From Alistipes excrementigallinarum (GTDB taxonomy: Bacteria; Bacteroidota; Bacteroidia; Bacteroidales; Rikenellaceae), in the NCBI GenBank assembly GCA_019112825.1, contig DXIP01000021.1, positions 32,361 through 96,360 on the forward strand: a stretch of 64,000 nucleotides of DNA, in the 5' to 3' direction. The translations under genes were made by a program, and so were the position numbers. Shown here piece by piece: positions 25,221 to 33,370 of this stretch; within the stretch, counting starts at the first letter, position 1; each line of letters starts with the position of its first letter. The notes under the pieces were generated by a model. It worked only from the letters and a program-made list of their open reading frames with translations, searched no databases and was not told the DNA's origin.

Positions 25221-25244
25221 CTCGTAACTACTTGATTTACACCC
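25211..25244 (-). terminator. Probable tRNA-Asp terminator hairpin
   Basis: GGGTGTAAAT and ATTTACACCC form a perfect 10-bp stem with a 14-nt loop, 8 nt beyond the tRNA 3' end. On the minus strand it is followed by AATTTT. Confidence 0.5.
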
Positions 25245-25251
25245 TTGTTTG

Positions 25252-25325
25252 CGGTGCGTAGGGGACTCGAACCCCTGACCCCGTGCGTGACAGGCACGTA
25301 TTCTAACCAGCTGAACTAACGCACC
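25252..25325 (-). tRNA. tRNA-Asp (GTC)
   Basis: On the minus strand: acceptor GGTGCGT/ACGCACC with discriminator G, D-arm with AGCTGGTTA, anticodon stem CGTGC/GCACG around loop CTGTCAC (anticodon GTC), T-arm AGGGG-TTCGAGT-CCCCT. CCA is not encoded. A perfect TTTG-N19-TATCTTTG promoter lies just upstream. Confidence 0.97.
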
Positions 25326-25344
25326 CCTTTCGGTATTGCGAGTG

Positions 25345-25375
25345 CAAAGATACAGCCATTTTTGAAAACCGCAAA
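25345..25375 (-). promoter_or_regulatory. Promoter of tRNA-Asp
   Basis: Minus strand TTTG (25375-25372) and TATCTTTG (25352-25345), separated by 19 nt. This is an exact match to the Bacteroidetes consensus, 20 nt before the mature tRNA 5' end. Confidence 0.8.
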
Positions 25376-25832
25376 TTTTTTCGCCACTTTTTTTCATCCG
25401 ACTGCGGTTGCAGGGCAAAATTCCGTCGCCGCACTCGCCCAACGCAAGGGTGCGGCACCGCATACCGCCCGGCAACGGAGAGGCCGGCACGGGTTCACTA
25501 CAGGATGGTCGGGACCGGCAAGAGCTGTCGCATGAGCACGGCATGATAGTCGGAGTGAATCCGAAGCCCCCTTTTCCCGGGTAAGAAGAAAGAGGCTATA
25601 CGGAAAAATCGTATCTTTGCGTCAAGACCCGACCGGGGAAGGCAGCATGCCGGACGCAACGTGCTCGGCAAAAAAGCACGTCCTGTAAGGCGGCCGGAGG
25701 CACTGCCGAGAGCATAGTCCGAAGGCGCAACCCGGAGATACTGCCCGGAGCAGCAGCCCGGAAACATAGTCCGGAGCCGTTGCCCGGAAACGGGTCCGAG
25801 GCAAAAGAGACAAAAGAATCTGAATCTGAATT
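25376..25832 (+). other. Intergenic region with long repeat-rich leader
   Basis: About 450 nt with no supported gene. A TATCTTTG promoter element stands at 25612-25619, so the AlkZ-like gene would have an unusually long ~205-nt leader. From ~25690 to 25795 the leader consists of imperfect ~13-nt units around GCCCGGA/GTCCGGAG. Nothing was identified from 25376 to 25600. Confidence 0.5.
25690..25795 (+). repeat. Imperfect ~13-nt repeats in the leader
   Basis: Units such as atagtccgaaggc, tactgcccggagc, atagtccggagcc and gttgcccggaaac recur back to back. They resemble other purine-rich repeat spacers in the window. Confidence 0.5.
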
Positions 25833-26528
25833 ATGGAACAACACCTTCTGGAAAGTCCGACCGACGTGGAGGAGCGCTGTCTGGAGCTCGGCTTCCTCCC
25901 CTTCTTCCGATGCGGCATCCCCGGCTTCTCCATCGAGGAGATGGTCGCCCGCGAGTACTGGTTTACCGACGAGGAGGGGGCCTGGGAGTGGAAGGGTCCC
26001 ATCATCCGCGACGGGCAGTGCGCCTACGGCAAGTTCTTCAACCGCAAGGCGGGATTCGTCAGCCGCGCATGGCTGCCCGACTGGGCCAACTACCGCCGCT
26101 CGCTGCATCTGGCGCCGAACGACGACGCGGCGGCGCTCGACGACGTGGTGCTGCAGACGATTCTGGCCGAAGGGTCGGCCACCATCAAGGAGCTGCGCCG
26201 GATGCTGGGCTTTGCCAAGGGGCGCGGACGGCGGACGGCGGCGGACCTCGAATCGGAGGTGGCCGAGGATGAGAAAATATCGCTCGACCCAATTCTCACG
26301 CGGCTGCAGATGGAGGCACGGCTGGTCATCGCCGACTTCGAATACAACATCGACCGCCACGGCAACCCCTACGGCTGGGGCGTGGCGCGCTACATGGCAC
26401 CCGAATCGCTCTACGGCCCGCTTCGGACCGAGCGTACGCCCGAGGAGTCGTTCGAGCGCATCCGCGACCACTTCCGGGAGCTCTTTCCCGCCGTTCCCGA
26501 GAGCCGCCTGCGGAGGCTGATTGGCTGA
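25833..26528 (+). CDS. AlkZ/YcaQ-related winged-helix protein
   Basis: A 231-residue cytoplasmic protein: GFLPFFRCGIPGFSIEEM, the WEWKGPIIRDGQCAYGKFFNRKAGFVSRAWLPDWANYRR segment, then helices (VVLQTILAEGSATIKELRRMLGF) that look like a winged helix, and RLQMEARLVIADFEYNIDRHGNPYGWGVARY. I recognise this as the group annotated 'AlkZ-related', similar to parts of the interstrand-crosslink glycosylase AlkZ/YcaQ, but it is shorter than true AlkZ (~400 residues) and glycosylase activity cannot be assumed. It is transcribed alone from the promoter at 25612. Confidence 0.65.
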   Translation: MEQHLLESPTDVEERCLELGFLPFFRCGIPGFSIEEMVAREYWFTDEEGAWEWKGPIIRDGQCAYGKFFNRKAGFVSRAWLPDWANYRRSLHLAPNDDAAALDDVVLQTILAEGSATIKELRRMLGFAKGRGRRTAADLESEVAEDEKISLDPILTRLQMEARLVIADFEYNIDRHGNPYGWGVARYMAPESLYGPLRTERTPEESFERIRDHFRELFPAVPESRLRRLIG

Positions 26529-26616
26529 CGCGGGCCGCCCGGCAGGCGGCAGGAGTCAGGTGCCGGGCGGTGCGGCCATCCGCTGCCTTGCGGCGGCTGC
26601 GCGACCGTTTTTTCAT

Positions 26617-26624
26617 TATCTTTG
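26617..26624 (+). promoter_or_regulatory. -7 element of the outer-membrane receptor gene
   Basis: TATCTTTG matches TAnnTTTG, 25 nt before the ATG at 26650. Confidence 0.6.
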
Positions 26625-26649
26625 TTCCCTCTACCCCACGTCCGAAACA

Positions 26650-28950
26650 ATGAAAATCCTCGCCATAGTGATTGCCGCGCTCGGCTGTCAGCTCTGTCTG
26701 GGACAGAGCCTGACGATTTCGGGGCGAATCGTCGACGAACAGCATCGGCCCGTTCCGTTTGCCAACGTTGTCCTGCTCCACGGCAGCGACACGCTGAGCA
26801 TGGTGCAGGGCACGGCCTCGGACCTCTCGGGCCGATACGCATTCGAGGGGGTCGCCCCCGGAGCGTATCTGCTGAAGGCTTCGTTCGTGGGATACAAAAC
26901 CGCCTCCGCACGGCTGCAGGCCGCGAGGAGCCGGAGCTGCGACCTGCTCCTGCAGCGCGACTCCATGTCCATCGGCGAGGTGGTTGTCGAGGGGGAACGG
27001 AGCATTCGGAGCATCGACAAAAGCTCCTACCTCTTCTCCGAGGCCCAAATCGCGCAGGCATCCGACGGCCGCGAGCTGGTCGCCACGCTGCCCAATCTCC
27101 GCATCGACAGAACCTCCGACGCGCTGGCAACGGTCAACGGGAAGAGGCTGCTGCTGCTCATCAACGGCATCAAGGCCTCGGACGAGGATTTGAGGCTGAT
27201 TCCGGCCGACAAGATACGCAAGGTCGAACTCTACGACGTCCCGCCGATTCGCTACATGAACGATGCCGAACGGGTGGTCAACATCCTCACCAAACCGCTC
27301 GATGCGGGTTGGAGCGGCAACCTCTACGGAACACTGGGACAGATGTTCTCGAATGCCTCCATCACACTCTCCCACGTCAGAGGCGACAATCGCTTCACGT
27401 TCCACTACGGCGCCCACATCAACATGAAACGGGAGGTCCGGAACCGGGAAACGGGCCGCTACGCCTACCGAATCGGCGAGGAGAACTACCTCTACGACTA
27501 TCTGCGCGAGAGCCTGAAGTGGGGCCACCAGCACAACTTCGGGTTGACCTATACGCGCAGCAGGGAGCAGAGCTACGACCTGCAAATCAAGGCATCGGCC
27601 CATACGGACAACGAGTGGATGGAGGCCGACAAACGCATCTCCTTTGCACGGAACACGCTGCAGGAGGAGCGCACGGGGCGTCTGACCGACCGCACCGAAA
27701 GCCTCGTACCGACGCTCGACCTCTATTTCGCGAAATACTTCTCGGAGCGCAGCACGCTGGTTGTCAACCTTGTGGGAAGCTATTTCGACAACCGTCAGCG
27801 AACCCGTTCGACGGAGAGCGGCACCACGGGATTCGACGACCTGATGCTGCTCGACAACCGGAAGAGCAGCCTGATTGGCGAGGCGGCCTACCTCCACCGC
27901 TTCTCCCGCGCCCAGCTCACGGTCGGCTACCGCAGCCAATGCAACTTCCTGTCGAACCGGCTGCGCAACTCGGTCTCCGGGCAGCCGCAGAGCGAAAGAA
28001 TCAACACGCAAAAGCACTACCTCTATGCGGAAATCAGCGGCAAGCTCCATTCATGGCTCTACCGAGCCAGTCTGGGCGCCACGGCTGACATCCGCTCGGG
28101 TGAGGGCGGCTTCCGCCACCTCACCTTCACGCCGGTCGTGATGCTCGGCTACGCCATCGACCGGGCCAACACGCTGCGCCTGGCCTACGACTCCGACACC
28201 CGGATGCCGGAGATGCAGCAGATGTCCGAGGCGCGGATTCTGCTCATGAGCGATTTCTACCAGACGGGGAATGCCGAGCTGAAAAACGCACACCGCCAGA
28301 GCTGGAGGCTGAGCTACGACCTCCAGCTGCGCAGGTTCTCGCTGCAGGCGGCGCTTTTCCACGAACAGACGCGCAACAGCCTGTTCGACTCCTACCGTTC
28401 GGGCGACGGCTGCATGCTGCTCCAGACCGACAACGCCAAGCGGGACATCCGCCGCGGCTTCGAGCTCAATCTGGACTGGACGCCCTGGAAGTTCCTGCGC
28501 ATCGGCGGCAGCGCAGAGGCCGCACAGCAGCTTTTCCAGCCGTCGGAGGCATCCGCGACCTATCGCTGCTGGAGCTTTCCCGTCACGCTCTACCTCTCAG
28601 CCAATTACCGGAACTTCTCGTTCGACCTATACCAGAAGCTCGGGGGCACCTATCTTTCGGGGCTCTACAAGAGCGGCATCGAGAAGGCCTCCTACGTCAG
28701 TCTGGGATATACGCACGGCTCCCTGCGCGTTGCGCTTCAGTGCTTCTTCCCCTTCATGCAGGACCGATACTCGAACCGCACCATTCCCGAAAGCGTGGTA
28801 CGCCACAACACGGACTACCACCTGAGGAGCAAGGACCACGCCGTGGCGCTGAGCCTTTCGTGGAGCTTCGGAACGGGACGCAGACGGGCCGCCATGCGGC
28901 AGCGCATCGAGAACCGCGACGACGACAGCGGCGTGTTCCGCATCAAATAG
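26650..28950 (+). CDS. Outer-membrane beta-barrel protein with carboxypeptidase-like regulatory domain
   Basis: A 766-residue protein starting MKILAIVIAALGCQLCLGQ, a signal peptide; the frame extends upstream but a -7 element at 26617 fixes this start. Residues ~20-100 form a CarboxypepD_reg-like domain (LTISGRIVDEQHRPVPFANVVLLHGSDTL ... GAYLLKASFVGYKTASARL). A plug-like region follows (RELVATLPNLRIDRTSDALATVNGKRLLLLINGIKASDEDLRLIPADKIRKVELYD), then an OMP_b-brl_3-type barrel of ~550 residues rich in alternating aromatics. It belongs to the TonB-dependent-receptor-like group without an obvious SusD partner; the substrate is unknown. Confidence 0.88.
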   Translation: MKILAIVIAALGCQLCLGQSLTISGRIVDEQHRPVPFANVVLLHGSDTLSMVQGTASDLSGRYAFEGVAPGAYLLKASFVGYKTASARLQAARSRSCDLLLQRDSMSIGEVVVEGERSIRSIDKSSYLFSEAQIAQASDGRELVATLPNLRIDRTSDALATVNGKRLLLLINGIKASDEDLRLIPADKIRKVELYDVPPIRYMNDAERVVNILTKPLDAGWSGNLYGTLGQMFSNASITLSHVRGDNRFTFHYGAHINMKREVRNRETGRYAYRIGEENYLYDYLRESLKWGHQHNFGLTYTRSREQSYDLQIKASAHTDNEWMEADKRISFARNTLQEERTGRLTDRTESLVPTLDLYFAKYFSERSTLVVNLVGSYFDNRQRTRSTESGTTGFDDLMLLDNRKSSLIGEAAYLHRFSRAQLTVGYRSQCNFLSNRLRNSVSGQPQSERINTQKHYLYAEISGKLHSWLYRASLGATADIRSGEGGFRHLTFTPVVMLGYAIDRANTLRLAYDSDTRMPEMQQMSEARILLMSDFYQTGNAELKNAHRQSWRLSYDLQLRRFSLQAALFHEQTRNSLFDSYRSGDGCMLLQTDNAKRDIRRGFELNLDWTPWKFLRIGGSAEAAQQLFQPSEASATYRCWSFPVTLYLSANYRNFSFDLYQKLGGTYLSGLYKSGIEKASYVSLGYTHGSLRVALQCFFPFMQDRYSNRTIPESVVRHNTDYHLRSKDHAVALSLSWSFGTGRRRAAMRQRIENRDDDSGVFRIK

Positions 28951-29283
28951 GCCGCTACCCCGCTCCCGGCCGGGCGTCCGGACCAGAGCGGCGGCACCAC
29001 GGACCCAGGCGGAGGGAGCAGCCCAATCCCGGGCGGAAACGCAATCCCGGTCCGGGCAACGGCTCCCCGGGCCCGCACCCCGGCGCCGTTGCGGCGCGGC
29101 TTTTGCCCCGACCCGCAAAGAGGCAGGAAAAGGCACCTCGAGCCGCCGAAAAAGCATCGGAAAAGGCTCTGAGGAGGCGGCCGAAAGGGGCAAAGGAGGA
29201 GGCTGAGTCGGCAAAAACGCAAAAAAGCGGGGAAAATACGGCAAAGCGCAAAAAACCGAAGGAGAGCCGCAGAAAGAGAAAAG
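28951..29283 (+). other. Purine-rich spacer before umuD
   Basis: 333 nt without a supported gene. The second half is extremely A/G-rich with recurring ggaaaagg/ccgaaaag/gcaaaaaa motifs. No TAnnTTTG element or convincing LexA-type palindrome was recognised, so the umuDC promoter is unassigned. A small frame across it encodes only Lys/Arg/Ala-rich low-complexity sequence. Confidence 0.5.
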
Positions 29284-29760
29284 ATGAAAAAAGACAAACG
29301 TGACGCAGACAACGAGATGAACGAAAAGAAGAACAAGACCTTGACCTTCCACGCTCCCGACCTCACCACACGGCAGGAGCTTCCCGTGGCGGGCAGCACC
29401 GTCCGGGCGGGCTTCCCCTCGCCGGCCGACGACTTCCTCGACGCTCCGCTCGACCTGAACCGCGAGCTGGTCCACAACCCCGCGTCGACCTTCTTCGTGC
29501 GTGTGGCGGGCGACAGCATGGCCGGCGACGGCATCGGCGACGGCGACCTGCTCATCGTCGACCGGGCGGTCGACCCCTACGACGGCTGCATTGCCGTCTG
29601 CTACGTCGACGGTGAATTCACCGTCAAGCGCGTGCGGCTCGAAAAGGGGTGCGCATGGCTCATGCCTTCGAACCCGAAATACCGCCCGCTCCGGGTCGAC
29701 GCCGGCAACGAATTCCTCATCTGGGGCGTTGTCCGCCACGTCATCAAGAGTTTCAAATAA
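29284..29760 (+). CDS. umuD: UmuD-like S24 peptidase (translesion polymerase subunit)
   Basis: A 158-residue LexA/UmuD-type protein. The autocleavage site is the Ala-Gly of TVRAGFPSPADD (~residue 40), the catalytic Ser is in RVAGDSMAGDGI and the catalytic Lys in GEFTVKRVRLEKG. RecA-stimulated self-cleavage should yield UmuD', the partner of UmuC in Pol V. It is followed 8 nt later by umuC. ATG 29284 is used; MNEKKNK 33 nt downstream is an alternative. SOS control is expected for the family, but no operator was identified in the purine-rich upstream region. Confidence 0.93.
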   Translation: MKKDKRDADNEMNEKKNKTLTFHAPDLTTRQELPVAGSTVRAGFPSPADDFLDAPLDLNRELVHNPASTFFVRVAGDSMAGDGIGDGDLLIVDRAVDPYDGCIAVCYVDGEFTVKRVRLEKGCAWLMPSNPKYRPLRVDAGNEFLIWGVVRHVIKSFK

Positions 29761-29768
29761 CCGCTGCA

Positions 29769-31031
29769 ATGTACGGACTCTGCGACTGCAATAACTTCTA
29801 TGCCTCCTGCGAGCGGGTCTTCCGGCCCGACCTCGTGGGACGCCCCGTCGTGGTGCTCTCGAACAACGACGGCTGCATCATCGCCCGCTCGAACGAGGCC
29901 AAAGCCCTCGGCATCGGCATGGGGCAGCCCTTCTACCAGGTGCGGCCGCTCATCGAGCGGGGGCAGGTGGCAGTCTTCTCGGCCAACTTCGCCCTCTACG
30001 GCGACATGTCGCGGCGGGTGATGGCGACGCTGCGCGCGCTGGTTCCCGGCATCGAGGTCTACTCGATTGACGAGGCCTTCTTCGACCTGCGGGGCGTCGA
30101 CGGCCCCTTCGACGAGCTGGGCCGCAGCATCGGGCGCACCATCCGCCGCAACACGGGCATCCCGGTCAGCATCGGCATCGCCCCGACCAAGACGCTGGCC
30201 AAAATCGCCTCGAAGCTGGCCAAGCAGTACCCGCGGCTCGAGGGATGTTGCTACATGCACCGCGCGGAGGATATCGACAAGGTGCTGGGCTGCTTCCCGC
30301 TGCGGGATGTCTGGGGCATCGGGCGCCGCTACGGGCGGATGTTCGACCGCATGGGGCTCGTCACGGCTCGTCAGTTCGTCGAGCTGCCGCAGGAGTGGGT
30401 CCGCGCACGCATGGGCATCACGGGGCTGCGCACCTGGAATGAGCTGCGGGGAGTCGAGTGCATCTCCTTCGAGCAGATGCCCCAGCGCAAGCAGCAGATT
30501 ACCGTCTCGCGCAGCTTTCCCCGCGAAATATACACGCTCGAAGAGCTGGAGCGCATCGTGGCCGAGTTCGCCTCGATGTGCGCCGAGAAGTTGCGCGCCG
30601 AGCACTCGGTCTGCCGCGAGGTGCAGTGCTACCTGCTCACCAACCGCCACCGCGAGGAGCAGCCCCAGCGCTGCGTGACGGGGCTGTCGCTCATCCCCGA
30701 CCCGACCGACAGCTCGCTCGAGCTGGTGCGGCAGGCCCGCATCGCCCTGCGGCAGATTTTCCAGCCGGGGTACGGATACAAAAAGGCCGGCGTGCTGCTC
30801 GCGCAGATTACGCCGGCTTCCGAACTTCAGGGTTCTCTCTTCACACCGGCCGAGCACGAGAAACACGCACGGCTGATGAAGGTCCTCGATGCGGTCAACA
30901 AGAGCTGCGGCAAGGGAAGGCTCGTCGTTGCGGCACAGGGCACCGAGCCCTTCCGCATGAACCGCGAGCACCTCTCGCCCCGCTATACGACCGACTGGAG
31001 GGAACTGCTTGTGGTCAAGGCGACAAAGTGA
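29769..31031 (+). CDS. umuC: UmuC, Y-family DNA polymerase V catalytic subunit
   Basis: A 420-residue Y-family polymerase starting MYGLCDCNNFYASCERVF, where the first catalytic Asp lies in the CDCNNFYASCE motif, with SIDEAFFDL supplying the other acidic residues. IGIAPTKTLAKIASKLAKQ and the helix-hairpin-helix (VWGIGRRYGRMFDRMGLVTA) follow, then the little-finger and C-terminal UmuC domain. It does error-prone translesion synthesis with UmuD'. Start at ATG 29769, 8 nt after umuD; the longer frame would overlap umuD. No clear terminator follows before the convergent flavodoxin gene. Confidence 0.95.
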   Translation: MYGLCDCNNFYASCERVFRPDLVGRPVVVLSNNDGCIIARSNEAKALGIGMGQPFYQVRPLIERGQVAVFSANFALYGDMSRRVMATLRALVPGIEVYSIDEAFFDLRGVDGPFDELGRSIGRTIRRNTGIPVSIGIAPTKTLAKIASKLAKQYPRLEGCCYMHRAEDIDKVLGCFPLRDVWGIGRRYGRMFDRMGLVTARQFVELPQEWVRARMGITGLRTWNELRGVECISFEQMPQRKQQITVSRSFPREIYTLEELERIVAEFASMCAEKLRAEHSVCREVQCYLLTNRHREEQPQRCVTGLSLIPDPTDSSLELVRQARIALRQIFQPGYGYKKAGVLLAQITPASELQGSLFTPAEHEKHARLMKVLDAVNKSCGKGRLVVAAQGTEPFRMNREHLSPRYTTDWRELLVVKATK

Positions 31032-31180
31032 CGGAGGGCTTCATTCCGACCGTCCCCCGCTGCATGGCTGCATGCCGCGTGCTGCGGCACGACAGCGCGC
31101 GTCGCGGGGCGGGAGCGGGACGGCAGCACAACACGAGACGGGAGCGGGACAGAGGCTCGACAGGGCGTAGCGCGAACCCG

Positions 31181-31225
31181 TTGCGTTGCGCTGCGCTGCG
31201 TTGCGTTGTGTTGTGCCGCGCCGCG
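31181..31225. repeat. Pentanucleotide array (9 x 5 bp, YYGYG)
   Basis: Nine consecutive 5-nt units: TTGCG, TTGCG, CTGCG, CTGCG, TTGCG, TTGTG, TTGTG, CCGCG, CCGCG. It lies in the convergent umuC/flavodoxin spacer, 10 nt from the flavodoxin stop codon. Confidence 0.8.
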
Positions 31226-31234
31226 CAGTGCGGG

Positions 31235-31810
31235 TCAGTTGCGTCCGGCCGCGGCGCTGCGTGCCCAGTCGGCGACGGCTTCGCGGCTCATGCCGTTGAG
31301 CAGCCGCCCGGCCGACCACTCCAGCTCGGGATAGCTGCGCCGCAGGGCGGCGACACTGCCCGCGATGCTGCTGCTTCCCGAGGTAGCGAAGGGGATGATG
31401 CGCTTGCCGCTCAGGTCGTGCTGCTCGATGAAGCTGTTGACGACCCGCGGCGCGAGGTTCCACCAGACGGGATAGCCCAGAAAGACGACGTCGTACTCCT
31501 CGACACGCACCCCTGCGGGACGAATCGCGGGGCGCGCCTCGGCGTCGTTCATCTCCCGGGAGCTGCGCGAACGGTCATCGCGCCAGTTCAGGTCGGCCGA
31601 CGTGTAGGGCTTCTCGGGCACAATCTCGCAGAGGGTGCCGCCCGTGGCGGCCGCGATGTTGCGGGCCACAGCGGCCGTTGTTCCCGTCGCCGAGAAGTAG
31701 ACGACGAGCGTACGCGGCGAGGCGCCGCCGTGTGCCGGGGCGCTCTGCCCCGAAGCCTGCGCTCCCGCGAAGAGGAGCATGGCAAGCGTGGAGAGGGTTT
31801 TGGCTTTCAT
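31235..31810 (-). CDS. Exported flavodoxin-like protein
   Basis: A 191-residue protein starting MKAKTLSTLAMLLFAGAQASGQ, a Sec signal peptide, followed by a flavodoxin domain: LVVYFSATGTTAAVARNIA (FMN phosphate loop S-A-T-G-T-T), YDVVFLGYPVWWNLAPRVVNSFIEQHDLSGKRIIPFATSGSSSI. It is of the Flavodoxin_4 type common in Bacteroidetes. A periplasmic flavodoxin could carry electrons or reduce quinone-like substrates; no partner is next to it. ATG 31810 was chosen because the longer frame would spoil the signal peptide. Confidence 0.88.
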   Translation of the reverse strand: MKAKTLSTLAMLLFAGAQASGQSAPAHGGASPRTLVVYFSATGTTAAVARNIAAATGGTLCEIVPEKPYTSADLNWRDDRSRSSREMNDAEARPAIRPAGVRVEEYDVVFLGYPVWWNLAPRVVNSFIEQHDLSGKRIIPFATSGSSSIAGSVAALRRSYPELEWSAGRLLNGMSREAVADWARSAAAGRN

Positions 31811-31899
31811 GATATAATCGGTTTGGTTATAGACGGAGGTATTTCCGGCCGACACCGGCACCCGTCAGAGACAGCGGCACCGTGCGCAGCCGGCATCAT

Positions 31900-32493
31900 T
31901 TACTCGGTGCGCCCGGCAAGGGCTGCGGCGCCGGCAATCTCCTCGTCGCTCAGGCGGCGGATAAGCCGGGCGGGATTGCCTGCCACAATCGTATTGGGCT
32001 CGACGTCGTGCGTCACGACGCTTCCGGCCCCCACCACGCTGTTCTCACCGACGGTCACGCCGGGCAGAATCGTCGCCCCGGCGCCAATCCAGACGCGGCG
32101 GCAGATGTGGACCGGACGGCAGGTGATGACCATCCGGTCGACCAGGTCGTGGTTGTTCGAAATCAGCTGTACGTTGGCGGCAATCTGCACGTCGTCGTCA
32201 ATGGTGATGCCGCCGGCGGCCATCATCAGCGCACCGTTCATGACCGTCACCCGGCGGCCAATCGTCACGCAGTGGGGCCGCACCACCGTCAGCGGCGTAC
32301 GCACGACGCTCCCCTCGCCCATGCGGGGAAAGAGTCGGTGCATGAGTTGGTCGTACTCTTCGGTCATCGGCATCGTCTGGTTGAACCGAAAGAGCAGCTG
32401 CGCCTGCTCGCGTGCCAGCGCCAGCTCCTCGGCGCTCTGATGGGCACAGTCGATGCGGAGCTCTTCGTAATCCGTTTTCATCGTTGCATTCAT
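31900..32493 (-). CDS. Sugar O-acetyltransferase (maltose/galactoside acetyltransferase family)
   Basis: A 197-residue left-handed beta-helix acyltransferase of the Maa/LacA type. N-terminal helices are followed by hexapeptide repeats (GSVVRTPLTVVRPHCVTIGRRVTVMNGALMM ... VHICRRVWIGAGATILPGVTVGENSVVGAGSVVTHDVEPNTIVAGNPARLIRRL), with the catalytic His in LISNNHDL. It transfers acetyl from acetyl-CoA to a sugar hydroxyl; the sugar is unknown. A TATCTTTG element ends 11 nt before the ATG, so the leader is very short. Transcribed alone. Confidence 0.92.
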   Translation of the reverse strand: MNATMKTDYEELRIDCAHQSAEELALAREQAQLLFRFNQTMPMTEEYDQLMHRLFPRMGEGSVVRTPLTVVRPHCVTIGRRVTVMNGALMMAAGGITIDDDVQIAANVQLISNNHDLVDRMVITCRPVHICRRVWIGAGATILPGVTVGENSVVGAGSVVTHDVEPNTIVAGNPARLIRRLSDEEIAGAAALAGRTE

Positions 32494-32504
32494 TTTTTAC
32501 GATA

Positions 32505-32512
32505 CAAAGATA
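32505..32512 (-). promoter_or_regulatory. -7 element of the acetyltransferase gene
   Basis: TATCTTTG on the minus strand, 12 nt before the ATG at 32493. The predicted leader is only a few nucleotides. Confidence 0.6.
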
Positions 32513-32637
32513 CACCGCCGCGCACAAAGAGCGCCTAACCCGATTCCGGATTTACATACCCCATTTACCGATTCCGCGCGGAGCGCATGCAGCCATAACG
32601 CCGCCCGGGACGGCGCTCTTCGGAGCGGATGACCCGT

Positions 32638-32683
32638 AAAAAGACGCATCCTCCGCACTCCCGCACAGGAAGGAAGAGGATGC
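32638..32683 (-). terminator. Terminator downstream of the YbaK gene
   Basis: On the minus strand GCATCCTC pairs with GAGGATGC across a 22-nt loop and is followed by GTCTTTTT. A second hairpin (GCTTGAGT / ACTCAAGC, 32732-32756) lies closer to the gene but lacks a strong T run. Confidence 0.6.
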
Positions 32684-32771
32684 TCTTTCTCGTTTGCTGC
32701 AAGCGGATTGCAGCCAGTGTGCTCATGCAAAGCTTGAGTCTTCCGCGAACTCAAGCACCGCGTGAGGTGCG

Positions 32772-33263
32772 CTATGCCGGATGGCTCAGCTCGGCCACGG
32801 TCGCACGGACGTAGGCGATGAGCTCCGCCGGGGCTACCTTGAGCTGGAGCCCCCGCACGCCGGCGCTGATGTAGATGAAGGGGTGGTCGAGGGCCGTGGA
32901 GTGGATGTAGGTCGGGAAGGCCTTCTTCATCCCCACGGGCGAGCAGCCGCCCCGGATGTATCCCGTCACGGGAAGCAGCTCCTTGACCGGAATCAGGTCG
33001 ACCTTCTTGTTGCCCGAGACGCGGGCGGCGGCCTTGAGGTCGACCTCGTGGTCGCCCGGCACGACGCACACGAAGTATCCCGTGCGGTCGCCCTTCAGCA
33101 CCAGCGTCTTGAAGACGCAGGCGATATCCTCGCCCAGCTGTTCGGCCACGTGCGTGGCGGCCAGATGCTCCTCGTCCACCGCGTAGGGAACCAGTTCGTA
33201 GGCGATTTTGGCCCGGTCGAGCAGCCGGGCGGCATTGGTCTTTTCAACCTTGGAGTGTCCCAT
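32772..33263 (-). CDS. ybaK: YbaK/EbsC-family Cys-tRNA(Pro)/aminoacyl-tRNA deacylase
   Basis: A 163-residue YbaK-type editing protein: KTNAARLLDRAKIAYELVPYAVDEEHLAATHVAEQLGEDIACVFKTLVLKGD, the invariant Lys in FKTLVL, GDHEVDLKAAARVSGNKKVDLIPVKELLPVTGYIRGGCSPVGMKKAFPTYI. These proteins hydrolyse Cys mischarged on tRNA(Pro). Usual length. A TACCTTTG promoter element lies 55 nt upstream, divergent from the DUF5686 gene. Confidence 0.93.
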   Translation of the reverse strand: MGHSKVEKTNAARLLDRAKIAYELVPYAVDEEHLAATHVAEQLGEDIACVFKTLVLKGDRTGYFVCVVPGDHEVDLKAAARVSGNKKVDLIPVKELLPVTGYIRGGCSPVGMKKAFPTYIHSTALDHPFIYISAGVRGLQLKVAPAELIAYVRATVAELSHPA

Positions 33264-33317
33264 CTCTCAAAAACAGTATAAAACAGTCGTTGTTCCGTTA
33301 ATCTACGAAATTCGCCG

Positions 33318-33325
33318 CAAAGGTA
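33318..33325 (-). promoter_or_regulatory. -7 element of the YbaK gene
   Basis: TACCTTTG on the minus strand in the divergent spacer, predicted leader about 48 nt. Confidence 0.6.
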
Positions 33326-33333
33326 GTTTATTT

Positions 33334-33363
33334 TTTGTCGTTTCGTTCCTTTTTGTATCTTTG
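33334..33363 (+). promoter_or_regulatory. Promoter of the DUF5686 gene
   Basis: TTTG (33334-33337), 18-nt spacer, TATCTTTG (33356-33363). The ATG at 33371 follows 8 nt later, so the transcript is probably leaderless or nearly so. Confidence 0.7.
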
Positions 33364-33370
33364 TATTTAT

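Noticed and set aside
25067..25297. 76-codon minus-strand frame through tRNA-Asp
   Set aside because: It translates the tRNA gene and its flank; not a protein.
28740..29303. 187-codon frame ending in Lys/Arg/Ala-rich sequence before umuD
   Set aside because: Mostly the shadow of the receptor gene followed by purine-rich spacer; no independent support.
31181..31225. Pentanucleotide array considered as a CRISPR-like or origin repeat
   Set aside because: Units are only 5 bp without spacers, and no DnaA boxes, AT-rich region or cas genes are nearby.
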